64,000 nt of DNA from Ascochyta rabiei (lineage: Eukaryota > Ascomycota > Dothideomycetes > Pleosporales > Didymellaceae), in the NCBI RefSeq assembly GCF_004011695.2, contig NC_082412.1, forward strand, positions 1,426,001 through 1,490,000, given 5' to 3'. How positions within the stretch are numbered: the stretch's first letter is position 1; each line of letters starts with the position of its first letter. The notes beneath the pieces were generated by a model. The model saw only the letters and a program-made list of their open reading frames with translations, did not search any database and had not been told where the DNA came from. The position numbers were made by a program, and so were the translations under genes. Below are positions 52,256-64,000 of the stretch, piece by piece.

Positions 52256-53511
52256 GTCTACTGTGGGAGCGGGTGCGGCGTTTGTGCGCATTGGCCGGGC
52301 AGAAAGAGGGCCGGGGGTTGCGCGGGGGTCGCGGTTGGTGGCTGTTTGCTCCGAGTTCCAGGACGAGGCCCAGCTCTGCGTGTTGTCGTGGTCCTGGTGG
52401 CTCCGTGGTATCTCGGGACGTGTGTACTGCGTGCGTCCTTGGTTGTATGCGGGGGAGGTGGGCGAGGGCTGGGCGATGGAGTTGGGCGACATTTGCGCGC
52501 TCGAACCTAGTGACGCTGTGAGGTGTGAGGAAGCTGCGACGGCTGCTGCTGAGGGGTCTAACGAGGCGTGGTCGACGAGGGCGCGGTGCTCCTGAATGGT
52601 TGGAGACGGGTTCTTGGGCGCTGACCCTAGGAAAAGCTTCTTGGTGGAGAACTTACGGGACAGACTGCTACCGGTCCGGTTGTCTTGGGTGGGCGGCGGC
52701 GAGGCGACGTGCTCGTGGGTTGTGGGCAGCGTGGGAAGCATTTGTTGCTGCTCCTTGAGCATGCGCACGAGCGGCAGGATCTCCTCGCGCAGACGCTTGT
52801 TCTCGTCGATGACGCGGGTGAGGTCTTCGCGCAGGTGCCGCAGCTCCGACTCGGCTGTGTGTATGCGCTCGTCGCGAGCCTGGACGACGCGGATGACCTT
52901 GGCAAAGTCGTCCTGGGTGGGGGGTGCCTCCTGGGCGGAGGTGTCGGCGGCTGTGGTGGTGGTCAGCGGTGGTTAGGGGTGGTGGGGCGGTGGACAGAAG
53001 TCGCAAGCACCTACACAGCGGAACGTAGTCGTCAGGCTCGATAGGCACGTTCTGCTTGACCTTGATCTCGTAGACGGCCTTGAGGATGGTCAGACGGTGG
53101 CCGACGCTGCCGACGCCCATCTCCTTGAGCTCGGCGTGCTGCAGGGCGGCTAGGACGTCGCCGGTGATGCCCTCGTCTGCACGGGGCTGTGTTAGCGGCG
53201 CGGGCGGGCGGTCGAGAGGGGCCATGGGGCGACGTACCAACAAACGCGTCTGCATACTGGTCGAGGCCCAGGTCGGAGATGTAGTCGGCAACCTGCTCGG
53301 CGCTCCAGTCGACGACCAGGCCGGTGGGGCTGATGCGGCTGTCTCTGCTGTGGGTGAAGGTGGTCGGGGTGTGCTCGGTGCTCAGCGGGCCGGAGCTGGT
53401 GGGCGAGCTCTCGTACTCGACGGCGACCTGGTCGCGCTGCCAGCCGCCGCGCTCGAACTCGTCGTCGGCGTCCGAGTCCTCGTGGTACTTGGAGAGGATG
53501 TTGTACGCCAT
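51791..53511 (-). CDS. ste50: Ste50-type MAP-kinase adaptor (SAM and Ras-association domains)
   Basis: Three exons (53511-53238, 53176-53015, 52950-51791; introns 61 and 64 nt) give 531 aa. A SAM domain at ~66-131 is assembled by splicing (VVDWSAEQVADYISDLGLDQ, then DEGITGDVLAALQHAELKEM). A coiled coil follows (ESELRHLREDLTRVIDENKR), then a disordered Ser/Pro/Gln-rich region with an Arg-Asp repeat, then a Ras-association domain at ~415-491 (VEIFKSFRVSIDDPCHKVLP to RKPMFMLRKHA). Ste50 uses its SAM domain to bind the MAPKKK Ste11 and its RA domain to bind Cdc42/Ras at the membrane, feeding the pheromone, filamentation/virulence and osmotic MAPK pathways. The ATG at 53511 is the first in the conserved MAYNILSKYHEDSDADDEFE context. 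Confidence 0.92.
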
Positions 53512-53827
53512 GCTGGCGGCGGGTGTGGATGACGTCGCCGCAAGGGCTGCAGTGCGGTGCGGGCGGTGCGTGCCGTGGGTGTGGATGTGCGGGCAGGCGG
53601 TGCTGGAGCTGGAGCTGGAGCTCGTGCGGCCGAGAGCAGGACCCGCAGTCTCGCGCGCCGCTGGACTCGACGACAACGACGACGGTCTAGGCGGGCGCTG
53701 CTACGGCTCCCCTGTCTGCGGCGAAGCGAGAACGACCGGGCGTGTTTCGCCCGCGACGAGCAGACGTCGGCGCTGTGTCAGATGCACCGAGGGCGTCGTG
53801 GTGGCCGCGGTGGTGGAGGTGGGGGTG

Positions 53828-53859
<32 letters not shown>

Positions 53860-54829
53860 TGTGGCTGTGGCTGTGGTGGTGGGCCGTCAAGAGGGCTGCG
53901 AAGCGCTGCGGTGCTGGTGCCGGTACACAACGGCGGAGCAGTGCAGCAGAGGCGGTGGGTGGGGGGGCGCAGACGGCACGAGCGTTGACGGTGCGGCAGC
54001 AGCGGCAGCAGCAGCAGCAGCAGCAGCAACAGAGGGCGGCCAGGGCAGACAGAGACTGCAATGCAAGCTTCACCGGCGTGCTGGAGCGCTTGGGTCGAGG
54101 CGAGGGCGAGGTGCGGTGCGGTGCAGCGGTGCAGTGCGTGGTGCAGCGTGGTGCAGCGTAGTTGGGTGCTCCTCCCAAGCTGCCTGCGACTACTATGTAG
54201 GATATGGCGCATCTTCTCCATGCCAACATGGCCAACCCTGGCCAGCGCCCATGCCGGCAAGGCGGCCAGCAGAGGCACCGATGCGGGAACGTCCGAGCGC
54301 TGATGTTCATTGAATCCAATACCCTAGCCACACCCCATTCACTGCTTCTGTACCCAATACCGAGCCTGGCCTCCTCAACTGACTGAACTACCGCCGCTGT
54401 AATAACAAAAAGCCCCTTCCTCGGCCACTCTGTGCTTGTGTTTGTGCTTGCCTTCACCATCATCTCCGAGCAAGCTCAGCTCAGCACAGCACAGCACAGC
54501 ACAGCACAGCACGGGACGCCGTCCATCCACCACGACGCTGCATCACCTCACGCGAATATCAAAATAGCAGCCCTCCCCCCGCACCTCAGGAGGATCTGCA
54601 TTGGCCCGGAGGAAACAAGTCCTTGTCCATTGAAACTCGGCGAACCACTACCTACCAACCCTGATCGCCAGCTAACAACCGGCACGTGCTCGACACCAAC
54701 CCGTTTGCCCGCCGAACACCTCGCAAGAAAGAGACCTCGGCCGACCTGAGCTCAGCAGTGGCCACACCTTCCCAACCGACTGCCACTGCCACCACCACCA
54801 CCACAACAACTAGAACACCGCCACCCAGC
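53512..54829. other. divergent promoter region rich in simple repeats
   Basis: Between STE50 (minus) and the 143-aa gene (plus). Contains a GTC/CGT trinucleotide run at about 53828-53860, a CAG-type run at 53996-54032, and a CAGCA pentamer array at about 54482-54512 (about six units). Long open frames over these repeats are composition artefacts. No gene supported. Confidence 0.7.
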
Positions 54830-55258
54830 ATGTCCATCCACCTCACGCCCACCCACGCCTCAGCCCTGCCCTCCGACCTCCGAAACAGCATCTACAGCGC
54901 CCTCCTCTCTTCAGGCGGCATCCGCAACATCGAAGCCACACTAACCCAGCTGCTGCAAACCTCTGGCTTCCAAGCCTCGCTGCGCGCCTACATCACAGAG
55001 CTGTTTCGCACGGGCCAGGCCACCACGGCCAATGAGGCGTATGCCCTGGCCATGGAGAGGGTGAGGGAGTCCATGGCCGAGGGCGAGAGCGAGGGAGAGG
55101 GGAGCAAGGCGAGTGCGGTGAATGGAGGTGCGTACGGGAACGGCGAGGACGAGGCGACCGAGACGCTGCATCTCAGGTTACCAAGGGACGTCGTCAGGGA
55201 TGGCACGAGGTGCGTCAGGAGAGAGTTGGAAAAGGTCGTTCAGATTGACGTGGAATGA
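54830..55258 (+). CDS. small conserved fungal protein of unknown function
   Basis: Single exon, 142 aa. The N-terminal half is helical: HLTPTHASALPSDLRNSIYS, IEATLTQLLQTSGFQASLRA, YITELFRTGQATTANEAYAL. A short acidic Ser/Glu/Gly linker follows, then LHLRLPRDVVRDGTRCVRRE and ELEKVVQIDVE. This pattern (a ~75-residue helical domain with a conserved LRLP...EL motif at the end) recurs in filamentous ascomycetes as an uncharacterised protein. There is no leader or TM segment, so it is probably nuclear or cytosolic. The frame is open upstream without an ATG, so 54830 is the start unless there is an upstream exon. It converges on CDC48 across an AT-rich repeat. Confidence 0.65.
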   Translation: MSIHLTPTHASALPSDLRNSIYSALLSSGGIRNIEATLTQLLQTSGFQASLRAYITELFRTGQATTANEAYALAMERVRESMAEGESEGEGSKASAVNGGAYGNGEDEATETLHLRLPRDVVRDGTRCVRRELEKVVQIDVE

Positions 55259-55649
55259 TGACAAAAACACTCACAAACATGACACTTGTTAACAAAACAC
55301 TTGTAAATACAACACTTGTAAACAAAACACATGAATAAAACACATGAATAAAACACTTAATAAATCACTTAATAAAACACCAATAAATTTAACACATCAA
55401 CACAACACTCAACTTCCAGTCCTGTACATGGAAGAATACTCATAAACATATTCATTCGCATTGGCATACCAACACTCGTCATCAAAGCGCCGCAATTAGT
55501 CGCCTCTATCTATTCCATGCCAATATGTGAAAGATGGAATGCGCAAAACGTGATCCTCATGCCACGCATGAGCACCCCCTCATGAACCTGGGCCTAAACC
55601 TGAACCTGACCCCTGGCCCTAACCCTTCCTATACCACACAAGCAACCCC
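55259..55649. repeat. AT-rich degenerate repeat between convergent genes
   Basis: From 55260 to about 55410 words of the type AAAACACTTGTAAAC, AAAACACATGAAT and AAAACACTTAAT repeat with a 12-17-base period. The remainder is the CDC48 3' flank, with a C-rich patch (CCTAAACCTGAACCTGACCC, 55590-55610). It lies between the 3' ends of two genes. Confidence 0.75.
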
Positions 55650-58313
<2,664 letters not shown>

Positions 58314-59263
58314 TGTGGTGTTCTATTTGATTATGTGCAGCGGGAGTGGTTATTTGAAATATGTGGAGGGTGCTACCAAGAGCTGCGGCGTGGTAGGGCT
58401 GGGGGTGGTGTGTGGCGGGTGATGGGGGAGATGGAGTGGAGTGCAGGCGGGCGTGGTAGTTTAAGTAGAAGCTCGGGTCAGTCGGTGACGGTGAAGCTCC
58501 AGGTTGCCTCAGCGTGGGTCCGCTTGCCAAGCATCTGTTAGCGCGCCTTCCCGCAACACCAAATAGAAACCTTTGGAAGACTACGGACGACGCTTCACTA
58601 ATCCAGTCAATGCATCATGGAAGGCCAGCCGAGCGACGCTCAAACTCAACACAGTGGCCCTTGACCTGCCGCCCGCCGCCCGCTGAACAAAGCAAACATG
58701 GTCAGTCTATGCTTGTTTGTATCACGTTTTGAAGCTCCTGGGTGAGACAGGCATGTCGACGCGTTCGCTGTGGTGCCTGGCTGCTTGCCACCGTCGCCCA
58801 GAGCAGCTAGCGCCAACAACCACCATCGGTTGCGGCTCTACGCATACCACCCATCTTCAAAGCTGAGCGCTTGGGCGGCATTTCAATATTGCGATCGATG
58901 AAAGAGATGGAAAACAGTTCAAGGCAACTGGTTGGGTCACGCAGGTATGAACCACGACACGTGCTGCTACCCACGTTCTACGTACCGAGGGTCCTTTTAT
59001 GAATATTCGCCTACAGGTTCTGCATTGAGTTTTTCGTTCGCGATCCAAGGTATAGCAAGAGTGAGCGACCATGGATCAACGCCGCGAGAAGAGAGAACTG
59101 AACACTGCATATCCAAGCGTCTCGTTGTCTACTCCACGTACCGTAGGCAAGCTGTAGGCGAACCACATCTTCATTTCACACTGCACTCTATCTTACTTAA
59201 GGAGCTCAATCACTATCATACACCACATCCTCCACACGTTGCGAATCACGCACTCATCAAAAC
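58314..59263. other. divergent intergenic region
   Basis: Between CDC48 (minus) and the AIG2-like gene (plus); must contain both promoters. The stretch just before 59264 is C/A-rich with few G, as in fungal 5' leaders. No gene seen. Confidence 0.5.
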
Positions 59264-59830
59264 ATGCTTACACTACCCCAACCCACACACGCACACCGCG
59301 CACCTCCTCACCAAACACTCTACTTCCCTTTCCCCCTCTCCTCCACCGCCTACAACTATGAACCCTACACTCCACGCCCGGGGCCCAGCATCCACCCCTG
59401 GCCGCGTTCAAAACTACACATGCAGACCATCTCGCCCGCGCCGCCCATCTTCCTCTCCTGCCACCTGTCCAACCCCGTACACCTGGCCAGCATACTAGCG
59501 CACGGGTGCGAATGGAGCGTTGTGCAGTGCGTGGCTGGGGGCATGACGCCTGCGGTGTTGAAGTTGAGGGGGCGAGATGGAGTGGAAAGTCGAGGGGATG
59601 GAGCGAAGAATCGAGGGGATGGCGAGGTAGACAAAGGCGAACAAACGGATGGTATGACAGTCAACGGCGTGCTCCTAGGCGGGCTGCGCGACGAAGTGCG
59701 GGTCCTCCTCGAATCCACACTGCGCCGGCGGTACGGAGACGGGTATCAGCGGGTCGTGGAGGAGATCGAGGTGCGAGTTGAGGATGGCGGTGCGGTGGTG
59801 GTGCCCGCGTATGTGTATCGGGGGAGATGA
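59264..59830 (+). CDS. AIG2 / gamma-glutamylcyclotransferase-like protein, divergent
   Basis: Single exon, 188 aa. After a Pro/His-rich N-terminus of ~52 residues, ISPAPPIFLSCHLSNPVHLA sits where the family opens with a strand and helix. GGMTPAVLKLRGR matches the P-A-V-L-K/R-G segment, VNGVLLGGLRDEVRVLLES the G-V-L-x-G-L strand-helix, and YQRVVEEIEVRVEDGGAVVV with VYRG the closing E-V-x-V-x-DG-x-x-V-x-A-x-V-Y pattern. Between them lies an Arg/Gly/Asp repeat (SRGDGAKNRGDGEVDKG). The usual YGSL opening is replaced by SCHLSNP, so activity is doubtful. Family call is from pattern only, moderate confidence. The first ATG in frame is used; a shorter start at Met53 would leave just the fold. Confidence 0.5.
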   Translation: MLTLPQPTHAHRAPPHQTLYFPFPLSSTAYNYEPYTPRPGPSIHPWPRSKLHMQTISPAPPIFLSCHLSNPVHLASILAHGCEWSVVQCVAGGMTPAVLKLRGRDGVESRGDGAKNRGDGEVDKGEQTDGMTVNGVLLGGLRDEVRVLLESTLRRRYGDGYQRVVEEIEVRVEDGGAVVVPAYVYRGR

Positions 59831-60084
59831 CATGTGGCTTGAAAACGTGCAGAGGTGCTTGTTGCTAGTACCATCACGTTCACGAAGACGGTTTGTGGAC
59901 CTTTTGATTTCTGGACGTCGTCCAGCGCTGTGTGAATACAGCGATATATCTCTTATGAATAGCAAACCATGATATGCCATGCCACGCCATGCAGAAGCAC
60001 AAAACCTCCCATGCATGACCGTGCTGAACATCGCTAGCTATTCCCTACTCCCAAAAACGCCAAATAACCTACTCCAATGACGCA

Positions 60085-63024
60085 TCACCGCCCACGCCGC
60101 GCCACGTCCTCCAAGAACCCAAGCAAAAACGTCTTATCCACAGGGCTCTTCGCGTCGCTCTCCCTCGCTTTCGCACCCACCAAGCTAAAGCCCGGGCCCT
60201 GCAGAACTGGCACCTCAGATTGCCCCGGTGTAGGCTCGCCGATGCTCGAGATGCGGCTCCTGCTCGCCAGATCGGCAGGCGTGCCAGTGCGACTGCCCTG
60301 CTGCATCGGACTGACGGGGCTGACGAGGCCGGACATGGCGGTCTTGGGCGTCGGTGGGTTCGGCGTCCGGCTGAATGGCAGCGGGCTGTGCGACTGCTGC
60401 ATGGGTACGCGGGCTGTGGGCTGCGGCGACGGCTTGCTGAAGAGGCCAAGGAGAGCGTTGCGCTGGTCTGATGCGACAGACTCGCGCCTGTGAAAGGAGG
60501 TGGGCTGCGCCGCAAGGGTAGCGGGGGACGCGACGGATCGTACTTGTGCGGGATGAGCGAATGGTTGTGGGGAAGGGTTCTGGAAGATGTTCAGAAGTCC
60601 TTGGGCCTGAGCTGTTGGGGGTGCACCAGATGCAGGCAGCGTCGTCGCAGGTTGTGCAGGCTTTGTTTGAGGAGATCCCTTGAACATGTCTAGAAGACCT
60701 TGGGCTTGGGCCGGCCGGGCAGCTGCTGGCTGAGGAGAAGGTCCTTTGAGCGTATTGAGCATACCTTGTGCTTGTGCTGTGGGAGCAGGTATAACGGCAG
60801 GTTGAGCAGCTGCAAGTTGGGGTGATGGGCCCTTGAACATGTCCAACAGGCCCTGTGCGTGCGCCGTATGTCCAGGGGCTGGTGCAGCCTGCTGAGATCG
60901 CTTCAGGATCTGTGGCTGGAAAGCCGGCGCCGGCGCTGCGCATACGTCTCCGTGGGCCTGTTGAGCGTGTTTCGAGGCAGCAATAACAGTCACTTCCGAC
61001 CCAACTCGTGCCATTGGGACTTGAGTCGCAGGAGAAGGCCCGCGAGAGTTGCCGTTGATGGATGGTCGGTTGCGTCTCTTCACCGTATCGAAGTCGGGCG
61101 CATTGACCGGTCCATTGACGGTAGCCGAGGTGAGTCCAGTCTTGGGCTTGGTGCTGAAGAGGTCGAGCAGGGTTTGGTTTGGAGGGTTGCCTTGGCCTGT
61201 TGATGGCTGCGCCTGAACGAAGCCGGGAGTTAACGGGTATGCCGAGAGCTCTGCTGGCTCTGCTGGTGCGGGAGACTTCGCCGGCGGCGTCGCACTGAAA
61301 AGCGTGAGCAATGAGTCTTGATGCACAGTCCTTGGCTTTGGCTGTGGTTGGCTCAGTGGAGGTGACTGAAATGTGGGCGGGCTCATCACGTGTGGAGGAG
61401 ACACGAGTTCGTGAGGTGGATACTGTGGGTGCGGCTGCTGCAGTCTCGGTGTGCTGTACTGAGGCTGCTGCAGCGACGAGGCATGAGCTTGCGGTGGGGT
61501 GGGCTTCTGTTCGCTGATTCTGAACGAGTTCAGCAAACCCAGAGCGTGAGCAGTAAGCTTTGGCGTGGGCAAACCAGACGCATGGGGTGCTTCTGGCCTG
61601 CCATGCGCACCGGTGATTTGTTCTTGCAAAGGCGGTGGCTGGCCGAAGCTTTGCTGCTGCTGGAAGTTCTGATTAGGAGGCGGAGGCGGTGGCATGAAGT
61701 GCTGTGGAAGGTGCAATGGCATGTCTTGCGGGTGCTGTGGCGATCCCTGGAAATGCATGTTCTGTTGCGGTGGGAAGGGGAACGGAGGCGGGGGACCCAT
61801 CTGCGGCGGCAAAGGGTGGTGCTGGCCATGTGGACTCTGAGGGGGTTGCATTGGCGTGTGCACGATCTGCTCGTATGGTGTCTGGGGCAGAGAGCCTGAG
61901 GATCCTCTGGGGCCGCTGTTCCCTTGCAGCAGGGCTAGCAGCGGGTTTGCCTGAGGCTGAATGCCCGGTGCCTCTACAGGTGCAGCTGGTCCTCTGCCCA
62001 CACTCAGCAGTTTCTTGAGCTCTGCCGCGGGATCGACAGAAGGCAACGACTGGGCTGCTAACTCGCTCGGGGTCTGGGCTTGTCCGAGTCGCGCGACGAG
62101 GTTGGCGAAGTTGTCGTCGTCAAGGGGCTGTGCAGCAGGTTGCGCAGTGCCCTCGTTGCCTGTGGCATCGTACCGCTCGGGCTGGAAATCGTCGTCATCG
62201 GTTATGGCGGGCGGCGGTGCCACGTGTTGCCCGACACGGGCCCGTTGCTTGTCGAGCTTGTGCTGCAGCTTGATCCAGGCCCTCAGGGGACCCAGGAAGG
62301 GAGCGACCATGTAGAAACTGTTCTCCTTGATGAGGTCCTGGCCAGTGCCGTGCTGCTGGGCCTGGTTCTTGCGGCGCACGGTGGGCAGGTCCGTCAGCTT
62401 GTACCAGTCGATCTTGGAGATCTCCTTGCGTGTGCGGGGCTCAAAGTACGTGTCCATGGGGACGCCGCGGAAGACGTAGAGCATCATGCTCTGCTCGCGC
62501 ATGGTGACGGTGATGCTCTTCATCTGGTGCTCGGGCAGGACGAGGCTGGCTTGGTTGAGGTCGTAGCCCGTCTCCTCCCAGACCTCGCGAACGGCGCAGT
62601 CCAGGTCGTTCTCCTCCTTGTTGATCTTGCCGCGCGGGAAGCTCCACTTGGCGCCCTTCTTCCAGCCCTTGACGAGGACGGCGTGGGTCATGTCCTGGTT
62701 GAGCATGATGGCGCCGCGGACGGGGACGCGGGTCTTGTAGGCGAGGAACTGGTCGTAGGCCTGCTGGTGCAGCTCGGCCGAGTAGGCCGAGAACAGCGGG
62801 CAGTGCTGGAACATGAGCTGGGAGAACTTGCGCAGGTGCATCGAGGGCAGGCAGTGGGGGTCCAGCGGGCGGATGAAGTCTTCGTAGAACCATTGGGCCT
62901 CTTCGATCTGGAAGCAGATGCGCTCGACGGAGAGCAGCTCCTCCTGCGGCAGGTTGACGATGAAGCGCACGCACAGGTCGTCGAGCCAGTCAACGAGCGT
63001 CATCTTGGTATTGGTCATGGTCAT
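60085..63024 (-). CDS. dcp2: mRNA decapping enzyme Dcp2
   Basis: Single exon, about 979 aa from ATG 63024 (MTMTNTKMTLVDWLDDLCVR); the frame is open upstream only through a low-complexity GC-rich leader. Residues ~8-95 are the helical regulatory domain (RICFQIEEAQWFYEDFIRPL) that binds Dcp1. The Nudix fold follows (TRVPVRGAIMLNQDMTHAVL) with the Nudix box GKINKEENDLDCAVREVWEE plus TG, which binds Mg2+ and cleaves the m7G cap, then box B (FYMVAPFLGPLRAWIKLQ). The ~720-residue C-terminal tail is disordered, Gln/Pro/Ala-rich and carries about ten short Leu-rich motifs such as AQGLLDMFKGPSPQ, LLDLFSTKP and a final FLLGFLEDVARRG. In yeasts such motifs bind Edc3 and Pat1 and promote P-body condensation. 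It acts in cytosolic 5'-3' mRNA decay. Confidence 0.95.
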   Translation of the reverse strand: MTMTNTKMTLVDWLDDLCVRFIVNLPQEELLSVERICFQIEEAQWFYEDFIRPLDPHCLPSMHLRKFSQLMFQHCPLFSAYSAELHQQAYDQFLAYKTRVPVRGAIMLNQDMTHAVLVKGWKKGAKWSFPRGKINKEENDLDCAVREVWEETGYDLNQASLVLPEHQMKSITVTMREQSMMLYVFRGVPMDTYFEPRTRKEISKIDWYKLTDLPTVRRKNQAQQHGTGQDLIKENSFYMVAPFLGPLRAWIKLQHKLDKQRARVGQHVAPPPAITDDDDFQPERYDATGNEGTAQPAAQPLDDDNFANLVARLGQAQTPSELAAQSLPSVDPAAELKKLLSVGRGPAAPVEAPGIQPQANPLLALLQGNSGPRGSSGSLPQTPYEQIVHTPMQPPQSPHGQHHPLPPQMGPPPPFPFPPQQNMHFQGSPQHPQDMPLHLPQHFMPPPPPPNQNFQQQQSFGQPPPLQEQITGAHGRPEAPHASGLPTPKLTAHALGLLNSFRISEQKPTPPQAHASSLQQPQYSTPRLQQPHPQYPPHELVSPPHVMSPPTFQSPPLSQPQPKPRTVHQDSLLTLFSATPPAKSPAPAEPAELSAYPLTPGFVQAQPSTGQGNPPNQTLLDLFSTKPKTGLTSATVNGPVNAPDFDTVKRRNRPSINGNSRGPSPATQVPMARVGSEVTVIAASKHAQQAHGDVCAAPAPAFQPQILKRSQQAAPAPGHTAHAQGLLDMFKGPSPQLAAAQPAVIPAPTAQAQGMLNTLKGPSPQPAAARPAQAQGLLDMFKGSPQTKPAQPATTLPASGAPPTAQAQGLLNIFQNPSPQPFAHPAQVRSVASPATLAAQPTSFHRRESVASDQRNALLGLFSKPSPQPTARVPMQQSHSPLPFSRTPNPPTPKTAMSGLVSPVSPMQQGSRTGTPADLASRSRISSIGEPTPGQSEVPVLQGPGFSLVGAKARESDAKSPVDKTFLLGFLEDVARRGR

Positions 63025-63830
63025 GTTGGCCGGTGTCGCGCAGCATGCTCTGCACGCCTGGAGAGCGAGGGTGAGGGGGAGAGGCCGGCGGGGGACGTGT
63101 GCGGGCTGCCTGCTGCGGGCTGCGGGCTGCGGGCTGCGGGCCGCGGTTGCGTAGCAAGCTGCCACTGGAAGAGAGGAAGAGTCGCGGGCGTGCAGCGAGA
63201 GAGAGTGGATCGCCGTGCACTACCGCACGCAGAGAAGGTGAAAGAATTGGGAATGATCCAGATGCAGGCGTGGGCGTAGGCGTTGGCGTAGGCGTTGGCG
63301 TAGGCGGTACCACAGGCGTCACCACAGGCGTTACCACACACCACCGAGCTCCAACGCGCCGTGGCCGTGCGCCGCCACACCGCCACACCGCCACAGCACT
63401 CGCCACAGCCGTGTAGATCGATCAGGTGAAGACGGGGCTAAGAAACACCGTCACGTCACACTGTATCGCGTCTGCGTGGGAATCAGGGCAGCCCAGCCAG
63501 CAGCACACCGCCGACCCCTCGACGCCATAAGAGCAGCAGCGCCGTCCCTCGCCTTGTCTGCCTGACTGTCCACTTGTTTGTTTGCCCGACCGTCTGCTTG
63601 TGCTCTCTCTCTCTATTCATAGCCAGCCACGCGCCCGTTTCAGAATTTCTGGAGACGACACCCGCCAGCCAACCACATTCCGCCCACACTTGTGAGACAG
63701 CCGCCGTGCAGCGCATTGTCAACCACCGCCAAAGAAACCCTCGACATATAAGTTTCTTTTGCACCTTGCCTCTCCCACTGCACCCATACCCAGCAGCCCC
63801 TTTCTCCCACCCATCCACAACACCGCAGCC
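63025..63830. other. divergent promoter region with short GC-rich repeats
   Basis: Between DCP2 (minus) and the DUF4112 gene (plus). Contains (CTGCGGG)n at about 63114-63142 (about four units), a 12-bp GTAGGCGTTGGC-type array at 63265-63305, and CACAGGCGT words just after. A CCACCGCC-rich tract follows. No gene supported. Confidence 0.6.
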
Positions 63831-64000
63831 ATGGCCCAACTCGTCGCAAAGTACGCCGCGAAGAAGATGCTCTCCGGCGAGATGAGCAAGTATGCAAACA
63901 AGGCCGCCGCTGGACCCTATGTAAGTCGCCTCCACACCGTCGCCCTCGACCGTTGACTGACCGCGAGTCAGGACCCCTACTACGAGGAGATCCCCCACCC
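63831..64000 (+). CDS. DUF4112-type protein, 3' truncated by the window
   Basis: The gene runs off the right edge. Exon 1 (63831-63920) encodes MAQLVAKYAAKKMLSGEMSK then YANKAAAGPY; a GTAAGT donor follows and an acceptor GAGTCAG at 63965-63971 opens exon 2 (63972 on) with DPYYEEIPHP. The start of a small basic amphipathic helix followed by DPYxEE(V/I)P is how fungal DUF4112 membrane proteins begin; the diagnostic body is outside the window, so the call rests on ~40 residues. Confidence 0.6.

Noticed and set aside
53324..54463. Open frames of ~260-330 codons over both strands between STE50 and the 143-aa gene
   Set aside because: They are made of trinucleotide and G/C-rich repeats, giving poly-Val, poly-Asp or poly-Cys runs, and lack any domain.
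55588..55628. CCTAA/CCTGA words resembling an interstitial telomere
   Set aside because: Only one exact CCCTAA; the rest are irregular, so a C-rich 3' flank explains it better.

Overview
This is nuclear DNA of a filamentous ascomycete (Pezizomycotina; Dothideomycetes is my guess, from overall resemblance only). Evidence: short introns of about 43-81 nt with GT..AG ends and CTRAY-like branch points, Zn2Cys6 regulators, a GH43 glycosidase, a fungal type III polyketide synthase, a Ste50 adaptor and a Ypt7 with six introns. Gene models below were spliced by eye by matching reading frames across consensus splice sites, so exon ends are inferences unless stated otherwise. I saw no tRNA, rRNA, CRISPR array or intact transposon.

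Layout. 0-19.6 kb is mostly housekeeping and secretion: a 5'-truncated aspartic-protease-like membrane protein, a Zn2Cys6 regulator (4 exons), a PPPDE-thioredoxin-PUL protein, a small secreted protein, a GH43 glycosidase, YPT7, a DMT-type transporter, PUS4 pseudouridine synthase divergent from a Cwc23/DNAJC17-type J protein across a repeat-rich promoter, and a secreted helical protein. 19.6-25.3 kb is gene-poor and holds a decayed alpha-L-rhamnosidase and a decayed sugar transporter, head to head, both lacking their 5' parts. 25.3-29 kb has a Q/Y/G-rich glycine-zipper protein and a single-pass membrane protein. 29.8-34.2 kb holds a second decayed divergent pair: a zinc-finger/protein-kinase gene and a DUF7580-type gene. 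34.3-44.4 kb has an apparently intact type III PKS, a 2EXR-like gene with a shifted 3' end, a GEN1/XPG-type nuclease and a large Zn2Cys6 regulator with an unusually long metal-cluster loop. 44.9-46 kb is a beta-lactamase-fold pseudogene. 47-64 kb returns to conserved genes: catalase facing a GPI-type Cu-only superoxide dismutase, STE50, a small conserved protein, CDC48, an AIG2-like protein, DCP2 with an array of leucine-rich motifs, and the start of a DUF4112 gene.

The main pattern is a mosaic: conserved genes at both ends around a 20-46 kb accessory stretch in which five genes are broken. The damage includes frameshifts, nonsense codons, splice-site changes and deletions. The broken genes belong to carbohydrate use (rhamnosidase plus transporter), families I associate with fungal signalling or self/non-self recognition (kinase, DUF7580), and secondary-metabolism-type hydrolases. 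Catalase and the surface superoxide dismutase form a functionally coherent neighbouring pair. Single-base frameshifts could in principle be assembly errors. The splice-site substitutions, the 5-bp duplication and the large deletions argue for real decay in at least three of the five.
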